In this document: positions 25,791-34,622 of the stretch, piece by piece
Position numbering within the stretch: the stretch's first letter is position 1
How the letters are laid out: each line of letters opens with the position of its first letter
Origin: Mycolicibacterium neoaurum
GTDB lineage: Bacteria > Actinomycetota > Actinomycetes > Mycobacteriales > Mycobacteriaceae
DNA length: 64,000 nt
Direction of reading: 5' to 3'
Assembly: GCF_036946495.1 (NCBI RefSeq)
Contig: NZ_JAQIIX010000002.1
Location: 4,092,001-4,156,000, forward strand
Program-made: the position numbers and the translations under genes
The notes under the pieces: generated by a model
Seen by the model: the letters and a program-made list of their open reading frames with translations, nothing else
Databases searched by the model: none
What the model was told of the DNA's origin: nothing

Positions 25791-27596
25791 GTGGCTTCGT
25801 CTTCGGCGCCGGTCCACCCTGCCCGCTATCTCTCGCTCTTCCTGGCACTCCTCGTCGGTGTGTATCTGCTGGTCTTTCTGACCGGCGATAAGAAACCCGA
25901 GCCCAAGCTGGGTATCGACCTGCAAGGTGGCACCCGCGTCACACTCACCGCTCGTACCCCCGACGGGTCGCGTCCCACCCGCGATGCCCTGATCCAGGCG
26001 CAGGAGATCATCAGCTCGCGCGTCGACGGACTCGGCGTCTCCGGCTCCGAGGTCGTGATCGACGGTGACAACCTGGTCATCACGGTCCCCGGGAACGACG
26101 GAACCGAGGCCCGCAGCCTCGGCCAGACCGCACGCCTCTACATCCGTCCGGTGATCCACGCGATGCCCGCCCAGCCGGCCGCTGATCAGGCGCCCGCCGA
26201 GGGCGCGCCGCAGGGACTGCCACCAGGTGGTCAGATCCCGGGAATGCCGCCCGGTATGGATCCCGGTGGCATGCCGCCGTTGATCGCGCCGGCCGAGCCC
26301 GAGGCGCCGGTCCGGACGCCGGGTCAGCCCGGATCTCCTGCCGCTCCGCCGGCGGCCCAGCCGCGGCCATACCCGCTGGAACCGGCACCCTCGCCGACCC
26401 CGTCACCGACCCCCGCACCCTCGCCGTCACCCTCACCGGCTCCCGGCGCGCCACCGTCGCAGGCGCCCGGTGCGCCCAACGAGGACGCCTCGCTGGCCCA
26501 GCGAATCGCCGATGAGAAGCAGCTGCGCCAGAGCACCGACCAGAGCATCCAGCTGTTGGCGCTGCAGTTCCAGGCCACCCGGTGCAATGAGGACGACGTG
26601 CTGGCCGGTAACGACGACCCGAACCTGCCACTGGTCACCTGCTCGACCGATCACAAGACGGTCTTCCTGCTGGACAAGTCGATCATGAGCGGCGAGGAGA
26701 TCCAGACCGCCGGTTCCGGTCTGGACCAGCAGCGCGGCGATTACGTCGTCGACGTCGAGTTCAAAAGCGGTGGCTCGAAGATCTGGGCCGATTTCACCGC
26801 GGCCAACGTCGGTACCCAGACGGCCTTCACGCTCGACTCGCAGGTGGTCAGCGCCCCCGAGATCCAGGAGGCGATCCCCGGCGGACGCACCCAGATCACC
26901 GGTCAGTTCACCGATTCCTCGGCCCGCGAACTGGCCAACGTCCTCAAGTACGGCTCGCTGCCTCTGTCGTTCGAATCCTCGGAGGCCGAGACCGTCTCGG
27001 CGACACTCGGTTTGACCTCGCTGAAGGCCGGCCTAATCGCTGGTGCCGTCGGCCTGGCGCTGGTGCTGCTGTACTCGCTGCTGTACTACCGGGTGCTCGG
27101 CCTGCTGACCGCCCTGTCGCTGATCCTGGCCGGCGCCATGGTCTACGCCCTGTTGGTGCTGCTCGGTAGATGGATCAACTACACCCTCGATCTGGCCGGT
27201 ATCGCCGGTCTGATCATCGGTATAGGCACGACCGCAGACTCGTTCGTGGTGTTCTTCGAGCGCATCAAGGACGAGATCCGCGAGGGCCGCTCTTACCGGT
27301 CGGCCGTGCCGCGTGGCTGGGCCCGTGCCCGTAAGACGATCCTCTCCGGTAACGCGGTGACCTTCTTGGCCGCCGCGGTGCTCTACATCCTGGCCGTCGG
27401 CCAGGTGAAGGGTTTCGCGTTCACCCTGGGCCTGACCACGATCCTCGACGTGCTGGTGGTGTTCCTGGTGACCTGGCCACTGGTGTACCTGTCATCGAAG
27501 TCCACGACGCTGGCGAAACCGGCGTTCAACGGTCTCGGTGCCGTCCAGCAGATCGCCCGCGAACGGCGTGCCGCGCCCACGACAGGACGGGGTTAG
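25791..27596 (+). CDS. secD: protein translocase subunit SecD
   Basis: 601 residues, GTG start after a GAGGAGA site. SecD uses the proton-motive force to help pull exported proteins out of the Sec channel. One N-terminal helix (LSLFLALLVGVYLLVFLT), then GIDLQGGTRVTL, then a long Pro/Gly/Ala/Ser-rich insertion (about residues 124-235), then the second periplasmic part and five membrane helices with AGIAGLIIGIGTTADSFVVFFERIKDE. The insertion is the kind found in actinobacterial SecD. It precedes secF by 4 bases. Confidence 0.96.
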   Translation: MASSSAPVHPARYLSLFLALLVGVYLLVFLTGDKKPEPKLGIDLQGGTRVTLTARTPDGSRPTRDALIQAQEIISSRVDGLGVSGSEVVIDGDNLVITVPGNDGTEARSLGQTARLYIRPVIHAMPAQPAADQAPAEGAPQGLPPGGQIPGMPPGMDPGGMPPLIAPAEPEAPVRTPGQPGSPAAPPAAQPRPYPLEPAPSPTPSPTPAPSPSPSPAPGAPPSQAPGAPNEDASLAQRIADEKQLRQSTDQSIQLLALQFQATRCNEDDVLAGNDDPNLPLVTCSTDHKTVFLLDKSIMSGEEIQTAGSGLDQQRGDYVVDVEFKSGGSKIWADFTAANVGTQTAFTLDSQVVSAPEIQEAIPGGRTQITGQFTDSSARELANVLKYGSLPLSFESSEAETVSATLGLTSLKAGLIAGAVGLALVLLYSLLYYRVLGLLTALSLILAGAMVYALLVLLGRWINYTLDLAGIAGLIIGIGTTADSFVVFFERIKDEIREGRSYRSAVPRGWARARKTILSGNAVTFLAAAVLYILAVGQVKGFAFTLGLTTILDVLVVFLVTWPLVYLSSKSTTLAKPAFNGLGAVQQIARERRAAPTTGRG

Positions 27597-27600
27597 TCAG

Positions 27601-28833
27601 ATGTCGGCCAAGCATTCCTCCCCGGAGGCCCTCGACACCGAAACGGTCGCCGGATCGGCTCAGCAGCACGGCTTCTTCGTGCGCCTCTACACCGGTACCG
27701 GAGCCTTCGAGGTCATCGGTAAGCGCAAGCTGTGGTACGCCGTCAGTGGTGTGATCGTCGGGATCTCGCTGCTGGCCATGCTGATCCGCGGGTTCGCCTT
27801 CGGTATCGACTTCGAGGGCGGCACCAAGATCTCCATGCCGGTCGACGGCGCCAAGGGTCAGGCCACCACCGAGCAGGTCGAGACCGTCTTCGGTGAGGCC
27901 ATGGGCGGTGCCCCCGAGACCGTCGTCATCGTCGGCAGCGGGCCGTCGGCCACCGTGCAGATCCGCACCGAGACCCTCAGCAACGAGGACACCGAGAAGG
28001 TGCGCGCGGCGTTGTTCGACGCGTTCGCACCCAAGGGCACCGACGGCCAGCCCAGCATCCAGGCCATCAGCGACTCGGCGGTCTCATCGACCTGGGGCGG
28101 CCAGATCACCCAGAAGGCGCTGATCGCACTCGTGGTGTTCCTGGTGCTGGTGTCGATCTACATCACCGTGCGCTACGAGCGATATATGGCGCTGGCGGCC
28201 CTGGCGGCGATGTTCTTCGACCTGATCGTCACCGCAGGCGTGTACGCGCTGGTGGGCTTCGAGGTCACGCCGGCGACCGTGATCGGTCTGCTCACCATCC
28301 TCGGCTTCTCGATCTATGACACCGTCATCGTGTTCGACAAGGTCGAGGAGAACACCGAGGGCTTCGAACACACCACCCGTCGAACATTCGCCGAACAGGC
28401 CAACCTGGCGGTCAACCAGACTTTCATGCGGTCGATCAACACCAGTCTGATCTCGGCGCTGCCGATCATCGCGCTGATGGTCATCGCCGTCTGGCTGCTC
28501 GGGGTGGGCACCCTGCAGGACCTTGCGCTGGTGCAGCTGGTCGGTGTTCTCGTCGGCACCTACTCGTCGATCTACTTCGCCACACCGCTGCTGGTGACCC
28601 TGCGTGAGCGCACCGATGTGGTGCGCAACCACACCCGCAAGGTCATGCGCAGGCGCGCGGCGGTGGCGGCCAAGTCCGAGGGTGCCGCCGAGCTCGACGA
28701 TGACGATGCGGCACAGGATCTGACGGCCGAAGCCGTCGAGTTCAGCACCCCGGCCGGTCCGGCACCCGACAAGCCGGCGCCCGGTGCCAAACCGCTGCGG
28801 CCCAACCGACCGTCGGGCAAACGGCGGACATAG
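27601..28833 (+). CDS. secF: protein translocase subunit SecF
   Basis: 410 residues, ATG 4 bases after secD. First helix, then GIDFEGGTKISMPV, the periplasmic domain, and four or five more helices with TILGFSIYDTVIVFDKVEEN and FMRSINTSLISALP, both SecF signatures. The C-terminal tail is acidic (DDDDAAQDL) then Pro/Lys-rich. The stop codon TAG shares its G with the first GTG of the tandem repeat and downstream lipoprotein gene. Confidence 0.96.
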   Translation: MSAKHSSPEALDTETVAGSAQQHGFFVRLYTGTGAFEVIGKRKLWYAVSGVIVGISLLAMLIRGFAFGIDFEGGTKISMPVDGAKGQATTEQVETVFGEAMGGAPETVVIVGSGPSATVQIRTETLSNEDTEKVRAALFDAFAPKGTDGQPSIQAISDSAVSSTWGGQITQKALIALVVFLVLVSIYITVRYERYMALAALAAMFFDLIVTAGVYALVGFEVTPATVIGLLTILGFSIYDTVIVFDKVEENTEGFEHTTRRTFAEQANLAVNQTFMRSINTSLISALPIIALMVIAVWLLGVGTLQDLALVQLVGVLVGTYSSIYFATPLLVTLRERTDVVRNHTRKVMRRRAAVAAKSEGAAELDDDDAAQDLTAEAVEFSTPAGPAPDKPAPGAKPLRPNRPSGKRRT

Positions 28834-28945
28834 TGCCGAGCGTGCGAGGCGCCCGACTGACTGTGCCGAGCGTGCGAGGCGCCCGACTGACTGTGCCGAG
28901 CGTGCGAGGCGCCCGACTGACTGTGCCGAGCGTGCGAGGCGCCCG
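28833..28945 (+). repeat. 30-base tandem repeat, three full copies and one partial
   Basis: Units start at 28833, 28863, 28893 and 28923; each begins GTGCCGAGCGTGCGAGG. The last copy keeps 23 bases. The first unit starts on the final base of the secF stop codon. Because 30 is a multiple of 3, the lipoprotein frame stays open through every copy. Confidence 0.97.
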
Positions 28946-30572
28946 CCGTGCAGTGGCCGCTCTGACCATGTCGGCGGCGCTGGTCCTGGCCGGTTGCTCG
29001 GCAGGTTCCGACGGTGTCATCGACTACGCCGTCGACGGCACGTTGATCAGCTACAACACCAACACCGTCAGCGGTGCGGCCTCCGGCGGCCCGCAGGCGT
29101 TCGCCCGCGTGCTGACCGGATTCACCTATCGCGGTCCCGACGGGCAGACGGTCAGCGACCGGGACTACGGCACCGTGGCCGTGGTCGGCCGCGCACCGCT
29201 GATCCTGGACTACGAGATCAATGCGGCCGCCGTGTATTCCGACGGCAAGCCGATCACCTGTGACGACATGGTGTTGACCTGGGCCGCGCAGTCCGGGCGA
29301 TTCCCGTTGTTCAACGCGGCCAGCACCGCGGGCTACCGCGATATCGCGACCGTCGACTGCGTCCCCGGACAGAAGAAGGCCCGGGTGACGTTCAATCCGG
29401 ACCGCGGGATCGTCGATTACGGTTCGCTTTTCGGCGCGACCGCCCTGCTGCCCGCCCATGTGCTCGGCGATCAGCTCGGGCTGGGGGAGGCCGGGGTCAC
29501 CCGCGCCATCCAGAATCAGGATCTCCCGGCGGTCGACCGCATCGCCGCGGCGTGGAACGCCAGCTGGAATCTCGGTCCCGACACCGACATCAAGCTGTTG
29601 CCCTCTTCCGGGCCCTACAAGGTGGAGTCCATCACCGACCAGGGCGCGGTCGTGCTGACGGCCAACGACAAGTGGTGGGGCGCGAAGCCGGTGACCCCGC
29701 GGGTGACGGTGTGGCCGCGCGGGGCCGATATCCAGGACCGGATCAACGACGGCACCTTCGACATCGTCGATATCGCGGCCGGCTCGTCGGGCATCATCAA
29801 CCTGCCCGCGGGTTACACCCGCACCGACACCCCGTCGGCGGGTATCGAGCAGCTGATCTTCTCCGCGCAGGGCCTGATGGCCGCGCCGCCGAACCGTCGC
29901 GCGCTGGCGTTGTGCACCCCGCGCGAGAGCATCGCCCGCAATGCCCAGGTACCGGTGGCCAACGCGCGGCTGAACCCGACCGCCGAGGACGCCCTGTCGG
30001 CGGCCGAGAGTGCCGTCGCGGCAGGACAGTTCGTGGCTCCCGATATCGAGGGCGCCCGGGTGGCGCTGAACAATCAACCGCTGACCGTGCGCATTGGGTA
30101 TCAGAGCCCGAACCCGCGGCTGGCCGCCACGGTGGGCGCCATCGCGCAGGCGTGCGGACCGGCGGGGATCACCGTCACCGATGCCGCGGGAGAGGGTGTG
30201 GGCCCGCAGAGCTTGCTCGACAATTCGATCGACGTTCTCATCGGCAGCACCGGCGGCGCCGTGGGCAGCGGTTCCACCGGTTCGAGCTCGCTGGATGCCT
30301 ACGATCTGCACACCGGTAACGGCAACAACCTCTCCGGGTACAGCAACGAGCGCATCGACGGCATCATCGACGCGCTGGTGGTGACCGCCGACCCCAAGGA
30401 GCAGTCCCGGCTGTTGGGGGAGAGCGGCCCCATCCTCTGGGCGGACGTGCCGACCCTTCCGCTGTACCGTCAGCAGCGGACCCTGCTGACGGCCAAATCG
30501 GTGGGCGCCGTGAGCAGCAACCCGACCCGCTGGGGAGCAGGATGGAACATGGACCGATGGACGCTCTCGTGA
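28833..30572 (+). CDS. ABC-transporter solute-binding lipoprotein, peptide-type (Rv2585c-like)
   Basis: 579 residues from the first GTG; GTGs at 28863, 28893 and 28923 are equivalent because they lie in the tandem repeat. The last start gives a normal 24-residue lipoprotein signal (basic n-region, hydrophobic core, LVLAGC lipobox). The mature part matches family 5 extracellular solute-binding proteins: FARVLTGFTYRGPDG, CDDMVLTWAAQSG, SSGPYKVESI, WWGAKPVTPRVTVW and the C-terminal LPLYRQQRTLL. No permease or ATPase is adjacent, so the ligand and partner are unknown. The gene is between secF and apt as in M. tuberculosis. Confidence 0.88.
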   Translation: MPSVRGARLTVPSVRGARLTVPSVRGARLTVPSVRGARRAVAALTMSAALVLAGCSAGSDGVIDYAVDGTLISYNTNTVSGAASGGPQAFARVLTGFTYRGPDGQTVSDRDYGTVAVVGRAPLILDYEINAAAVYSDGKPITCDDMVLTWAAQSGRFPLFNAASTAGYRDIATVDCVPGQKKARVTFNPDRGIVDYGSLFGATALLPAHVLGDQLGLGEAGVTRAIQNQDLPAVDRIAAAWNASWNLGPDTDIKLLPSSGPYKVESITDQGAVVLTANDKWWGAKPVTPRVTVWPRGADIQDRINDGTFDIVDIAAGSSGIINLPAGYTRTDTPSAGIEQLIFSAQGLMAAPPNRRALALCTPRESIARNAQVPVANARLNPTAEDALSAAESAVAAGQFVAPDIEGARVALNNQPLTVRIGYQSPNPRLAATVGAIAQACGPAGITVTDAAGEGVGPQSLLDNSIDVLIGSTGGAVGSGSTGSSSLDAYDLHTGNGNNLSGYSNERIDGIIDALVVTADPKEQSRLLGESGPILWADVPTLPLYRQQRTLLTAKSVGAVSSNPTRWGAGWNMDRWTLS

Positions 30573-31093
30573 GTGATGCTGCGGCACTGATCAACCGGCT
30601 GACCCGCGAGGTGGATGACTTCCCGAGCCCGGGTGTGCAGTTCAAGGACCTCACCCCGGTGCTTGCCGATCCGCAGGGTCTGGTGGTGCTGACCGACGCG
30701 CTGGCCGAGGCCGCCGAGGGCGCCGACCTGATCGCCGGTGTCGACGCCCGCGGGTTCCTGCTCGGTGCTGCGGTGGCACTGCGCCGCGGTACCGGGGTGC
30801 TGGCGGTGCGCAAGGGCGGCAAGCTGCCGCCACCAGTACACAGTGTGTCCTACGACCTGGAGTACGGGTCGGCGACGCTGGAGATCCCGGCCGACGGTAT
30901 CGATCTGGCCGGTCGCAGCGTTCTGGTGATCGATGATGTGCTGGCCACCGGCGGCACGCTGGTCGCCGCGGCCCAGGTGCTGGAGCAGGCCGGGGCCCGG
31001 GTGATTGGTGCGGCCGTGGTGCTGGAGCTGGTGGGTCTCAACGGGCGCTCCGCGATCCAACCACTACCGGTCACCAGTCTCATCACGGGCTGA
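30542..31093 (+). CDS. apt: adenine phosphoribosyltransferase
   Basis: 183 residues from ATG 30542 (GGGGAG just upstream, slightly close). ATG 30557 and GTG 30569, the latter overlapping the lipoprotein stop by 4 bases, are alternatives; the first gives a 27-base overlap plus. Makes AMP from adenine and PRPP. Shows FPSPGVQFKDLTPVLAD, the GVDARGFLLGAA base-binding loop, RKGGKLPP, and the PRPP motif VLVIDDVLATGGT. Placed before rel as in M. tuberculosis. Confidence 0.93.
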   Translation: MEHGPMDALVSDAAALINRLTREVDDFPSPGVQFKDLTPVLADPQGLVVLTDALAEAAEGADLIAGVDARGFLLGAAVALRRGTGVLAVRKGGKLPPPVHSVSYDLEYGSATLEIPADGIDLAGRSVLVIDDVLATGGTLVAAAQVLEQAGARVIGAAVVLELVGLNGRSAIQPLPVTSLITG

Positions 31094-31133
31094 GAGATAT
31101 CCTCGAAGTCTTGACGATGGCGAGGAGGTGAAC

Positions 31134-33482
31134 GTGGCCGGCGACGACAACGTTGCGAGCGGCACCGGGCAGGTGGTCCAGACTCCGCCGTCGACCGAGG
31201 CCGCTGCCGCGGACACCGCGAAGATCAGCGCCTCGCGCCGGGTGCGGGCCCGGCTGGCCCGGCGGATGACCGCCCAGCGCAGCCCCGTGAACCCGGTGCT
31301 CGAACCGCTGGTGGCGGTGCACCGGCAGTTCCACCCGAAGGCCGACCTGGCCATCTTGCAACGCGCCTACGATGTTGCCGAACAGCGCCATGCCGACCAG
31401 ATGCGCCGCTCCGGTGATCCCTACATCACCCACCCGCTGGCCGTGGCGAACATCCTCGCCGAACTCGGCATGGACACCACCACGCTGGTGGCCGCCCTCC
31501 TGCATGACACCGTGGAGGACACCGGATACTCACTCGACGAGCTCACCAACGATTTCGGCAGCGAGGTCGGACACCTCGTCGACGGGGTGACCAAGCTCGA
31601 CAAGGTCGCCCTCGGCAGCGCCGCGGAGGGCGAGACCATCCGAAAGATGATCATCGCCATGGCCCGCGATCCGCGGGTGTTGGTGATCAAGGTCGCCGAC
31701 CGGCTGCACAACATGCGCACCATGCGTTTCCTGCCGCCGGAGAAGCAGGCCCGCAAGGCCCGCGAGACGCTGGAAGTCATTGCCCCGCTGGCACATCGGT
31801 TGGGCATGGCGACCGTCAAATGGGAGCTCGAGGATCTGTCGTTCGCGATCCTGCACCCCAAGCGGTACGAGGAGATCGTCCGACTGGTGGCCGACCGGGC
31901 ACCGTCGCGGGACACCTACCTGGCCCGGGTACGCGCCGAGATCGGCTCATCGCTGGCGGCCATGAAGATCAGCGCCACCGTCGAGGGTAGGCCCAAGCAC
32001 TACTGGTCGATCTATCAGAAGATGATCGTCAAGGGTCGCGACTTCGACGATATCCACGACCTGGTCGGCGTCCGAATCCTGTGTGACGATATGCGCGACT
32101 GCTATGCCGCCGTCGGTGTGGTGCATTCGCTGTGGCAGCCGATGGCGGGCCGGTTCAAGGATTACATCGCCCAACCGCGTTACGGGGTATACCAGTCGCT
32201 GCACACCACGGTGATCGGCCCGGAGGGCAAGCCGCTGGAGGTGCAGATCCGCACCAACGATATGCATGACACCGCCGAATTCGGCATCGCGGCGCACTGG
32301 CGGTACAAGGAAGCCAAGGGGCGCAACGGCGTACCGGGTGGGCACACCGCCGCCGAGATCGACGAGATGGCGTGGATGCGTCAACTTCTCGATTGGCAAC
32401 GGGAAGCCGCCGACCCCGGTGAGTTCCTGGAGTCGTTGCGTTACGACCTTGCGGTGCAAGAGATTTTCGTCTTCACCCCCAAGGGTGATGTCATCACCCT
32501 GCCGACCGGATCGACACCGGTGGACTTCGCCTACGCCGTGCACACCGAGGTCGGGCACCGCTGTATCGGGGCGCGGGTCAACCATCGCCTCGTCGCGCTG
32601 GAGCGCAAGCTCGAAAATGGCGATCAGGTCGAGGTTTTCACCTCCAAGGCCGCCAATGCCGGCCCGTCGCGGGACTGGCAGACCTTCGTCGTGTCGCCGC
32701 GGGCGAAGGCCAAGATTCGGCAGTGGTTCGCGAAGGAGCGTCGCGAGGAGGCGCTCGAGGCCGGTAAGGAAGCGATCGTCCGGGAGGTCCGCCGCGGCGG
32801 ACTTCCGCTGCAGCGGTTGATGAGTGCGGACTCCATGACGACGCTGGCCCGCGAACTGCACTACGCCGACGTCTCCGCGCTCTACACCGCGGTGGGCGAG
32901 GGCCACACCTCGGCCCGACACGTCGTGCAGCGACTTCTCGCCCAGTTCGGTGGTGACGAAGAGGCCGAGGACGAGATCGCCGAGCGGTCGACGCCGGCCA
33001 CCATGCCGGTGCGCCACCGCACCAGCGATGACGTCGGGGTATCGGTGCCCGGCGCGGTCGGGGTGTTGACGAAGCTGGCCAAGTGCTGCACGCCGGTACC
33101 CGGCGACGTCATCATGGGCTTCGTCACCCGCGGCGGCGGGGTCAGCGTGCACCGCACCGACTGCACCAATGCCGAATCGCTCCAGGAGCAGTCCGAGCGC
33201 ATCATCGAGGTGCAGTGGGCGCCCTCGCCGTCCTCGGTGTTCCTGGTGGCCATCCAGGTCGAGGCGCTGGACCGGCACCGCCTGCTCTCCGATGTCACCC
33301 GTGTGCTCGCCGACGAGAAGGTCAACATCCTGTCGGCGTCGGTGACGACCTCCAACGACCGGGTCGCGATCAGCCGGTTCACCTTCGAGATGGGCGATCC
33401 CAAGCACCTCGGGCATGTGCTCAACGTGGTGCGCAATGTCGAGGGTGTCTACGACGTGTACCGGGTGACTTCTGCGGCGTGA
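31134..33482 (+). CDS. rel: bifunctional (p)ppGpp synthetase/hydrolase
   Basis: 782 residues from GTG 31134, with GAGGAGG 5 bases upstream; longer frames start inside apt. Makes and degrades (p)ppGpp, the stringent response alarmone. HD hydrolase domain with LLHDTVEDT near residue 123 and KVADRLHNMRT; synthetase domain with HYWSIYQKM, DLVGVRILCDD, GRFKDYIAQPR (an RxKD motif, typical of bifunctional enzymes) and EVQIRTNDMH; then TGS (FTPKGDVITLPTGST), the zinc-finger-like AKCCTPVPGD, and a C-terminal ACT domain. The stop codon lies in the loop of the first hairpin of the downstream array. Confidence 0.97.
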   Translation: MAGDDNVASGTGQVVQTPPSTEAAAADTAKISASRRVRARLARRMTAQRSPVNPVLEPLVAVHRQFHPKADLAILQRAYDVAEQRHADQMRRSGDPYITHPLAVANILAELGMDTTTLVAALLHDTVEDTGYSLDELTNDFGSEVGHLVDGVTKLDKVALGSAAEGETIRKMIIAMARDPRVLVIKVADRLHNMRTMRFLPPEKQARKARETLEVIAPLAHRLGMATVKWELEDLSFAILHPKRYEEIVRLVADRAPSRDTYLARVRAEIGSSLAAMKISATVEGRPKHYWSIYQKMIVKGRDFDDIHDLVGVRILCDDMRDCYAAVGVVHSLWQPMAGRFKDYIAQPRYGVYQSLHTTVIGPEGKPLEVQIRTNDMHDTAEFGIAAHWRYKEAKGRNGVPGGHTAAEIDEMAWMRQLLDWQREAADPGEFLESLRYDLAVQEIFVFTPKGDVITLPTGSTPVDFAYAVHTEVGHRCIGARVNHRLVALERKLENGDQVEVFTSKAANAGPSRDWQTFVVSPRAKAKIRQWFAKERREEALEAGKEAIVREVRRGGLPLQRLMSADSMTTLARELHYADVSALYTAVGEGHTSARHVVQRLLAQFGGDEEAEDEIAERSTPATMPVRHRTSDDVGVSVPGAVGVLTKLAKCCTPVPGDVIMGFVTRGGGVSVHRTDCTNAESLQEQSERIIEVQWAPSPSSVFLVAIQVEALDRHRLLSDVTRVLADEKVNILSASVTTSNDRVAISRFTFEMGDPKHLGHVLNVVRNVEGVYDVYRVTSAA

Positions 33483-33590
33483 GCCGCGGTCCGGCTTGGG
33501 CGGCGTGAGCCGCGGTCCGGCTTGGGCGGCGTGAGCCGCGGTCCGGCTTGGGCGGCGTGAGCCGCGGTCCGGCTTGGGCGGCGTGAGCCG
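33474..33590 (+). repeat. 26-base tandem repeat forming five GNRA-loop hairpins
   Basis: Four full 26-base copies and a partial fifth. Each begins GCGGCGTGAGCCGC, a 5-base-pair stem with a GTGA loop (GUGA in RNA, a GNRA tetraloop), followed by a 12-base spacer GGTCCGGCTTGG. Loops start at 33479, 33505, 33531, 33557 and 33583. The fifth stem loses its last pair. The array starts on the last two codons of rel and fills the gap to the convergent cyclophilin stop at 33593, so it can act as a multi-hairpin terminator region. Confidence 0.95.
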
Positions 33591-33592
33591 GG

Positions 33593-34606
33593 TTACTGCA
33601 CCACGACAGCTTCGATGGTCACCGTGGTCGCCGGTTCGCCGTCGTCACCGCCGTCGGCGACCCCGTCTGCCGCAATCTCGTCGAGCACCTTGAGCCCGCT
33701 GGGATCGATGGTGCCGAACACCGTGTACGTCGGCGGTAGCTGGGAGTCCTTGTACACCAGGAAGAACTGGCTGCCGTTGGTGCCCGCCCCGGCATTGGCC
33801 ATGGCCAACGTGCCGCGCGGGTACAGCATGGGAGCGCGGATGGCGGGGTCGGTCAGCCGGAACTGGTTGGTCGGGTACTCGTTGGGAAATCGGTAGCCGG
33901 GTCCGCCGTCGCCGGTACCGGTGGGATCGCCGCACTGCAGCACCCCGAGCGTGTCGCTGGTGGTCAATCGGTGGCAGGTGGTGTCGTCGAAGAAGCCCTG
34001 CGCGGACAGGCTTGCGAAATTGTTGACCGTGCAGGGCGCCTTGCCGTTGTCGAGCTGCAGGCCGATATAGCCGCGGTCGGTGCTGATCTCGGCCTCGATC
34101 GTCGCCGGTGTCGTGGGGACCCGGCCCATCAGTGGCGGATCCACCGGTTTGGCGGCTTTTTCCGGGGTCGGCAGGTATTGGCAGTTGGAGCCGAGCGTCG
34201 CCGGCGCCTTGAACTCCGGAAGCGGCTCGACGACGCCGGGGCTGGCCGTGTAACCCGGTCCGGACGGGTTGTAGTGGCGGATGTCCTCCACGACCGCGCG
34301 GGTTGCCACGATGGCCACGATCAGCACCAGCACCCCGAAGGCGGTCAGCAGGTAGCCGAGCACCAGCCCGGCGATGGCCATGCCGCGGCCCTCGTCACCG
34401 CTGCGTTTGATCTGGTACAGCGAGATGTGCCCGAACACGATCCCCAGCGGAGCGACCAGGATCCCGCAGATCAGCGCCGCCACCGCCAGTGAGTTGGTCG
34501 GCCTCCGCCCCGGCGGGAAACCGTTCGGCCCCGGCGGGAAACCGTTCGGCGCCGGCGGATACCCGTACTGCGTTGACGGGTAGCCGTACGGCGGCGGGAC
34601 GCTCAT
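33593..34606 (-). CDS. membrane-anchored cyclophilin (peptidyl-prolyl isomerase) with DUF4190-like N-terminus
   Basis: 337 residues. Proline/Gly/Tyr-rich N-terminus with a duplicated PNGFPPG, then two hydrophobic helices (SLAVAALICGILVAPLGIVF and LVLGYLLTAFGVLVLIVAI) separated by QIKRSGDEGRG as in DUF4190, then an extracytoplasmic cyclophilin domain (CHRL, LQCGDPTGTG, GTLAMANAGAGTNGSQFF, YTVFG). Four cysteines (NCQY, APCTVNNF, TTCH, LQCG) are shared with the upstream paralog. Lies 16 bases downstream of ppiB and converges on rel. PPIase activity is inferred. Confidence 0.9.
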   Translation of the reverse strand: MSVPPPYGYPSTQYGYPPAPNGFPPGPNGFPPGRRPTNSLAVAALICGILVAPLGIVFGHISLYQIKRSGDEGRGMAIAGLVLGYLLTAFGVLVLIVAIVATRAVVEDIRHYNPSGPGYTASPGVVEPLPEFKAPATLGSNCQYLPTPEKAAKPVDPPLMGRVPTTPATIEAEISTDRGYIGLQLDNGKAPCTVNNFASLSAQGFFDDTTCHRLTTSDTLGVLQCGDPTGTGDGGPGYRFPNEYPTNQFRLTDPAIRAPMLYPRGTLAMANAGAGTNGSQFFLVYKDSQLPPTYTVFGTIDPSGLKVLDEIAADGVADGGDDGEPATTVTIEAVVVQ

Positions 34607-34622
34607 CGGATCGGTCGGTTGC

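Noticed and set aside
28833..28945. Possible CRISPR array
   Set aside because: The copies are directly adjacent with no unique spacers, and no cas gene is present. The array at 33474-33590 was rejected for the same reason.
28572..30587. 671-codon minus-strand frame with repeated ASHARHSQSG
   Set aside because: The repeated peptide is only the antisense reading of the 30-base tandem repeat.
31005..31133. Longer N-terminus for the (p)ppGpp enzyme
   Set aside because: It overlaps apt, lacks family similarity, and the GAGGAGG site points to 31134.
34502..34570. 21-base direct repeat coding PNGFPPG in the second cyclophilin
   Set aside because: Real but a simple low-complexity linker duplication; not treated as a separate element.
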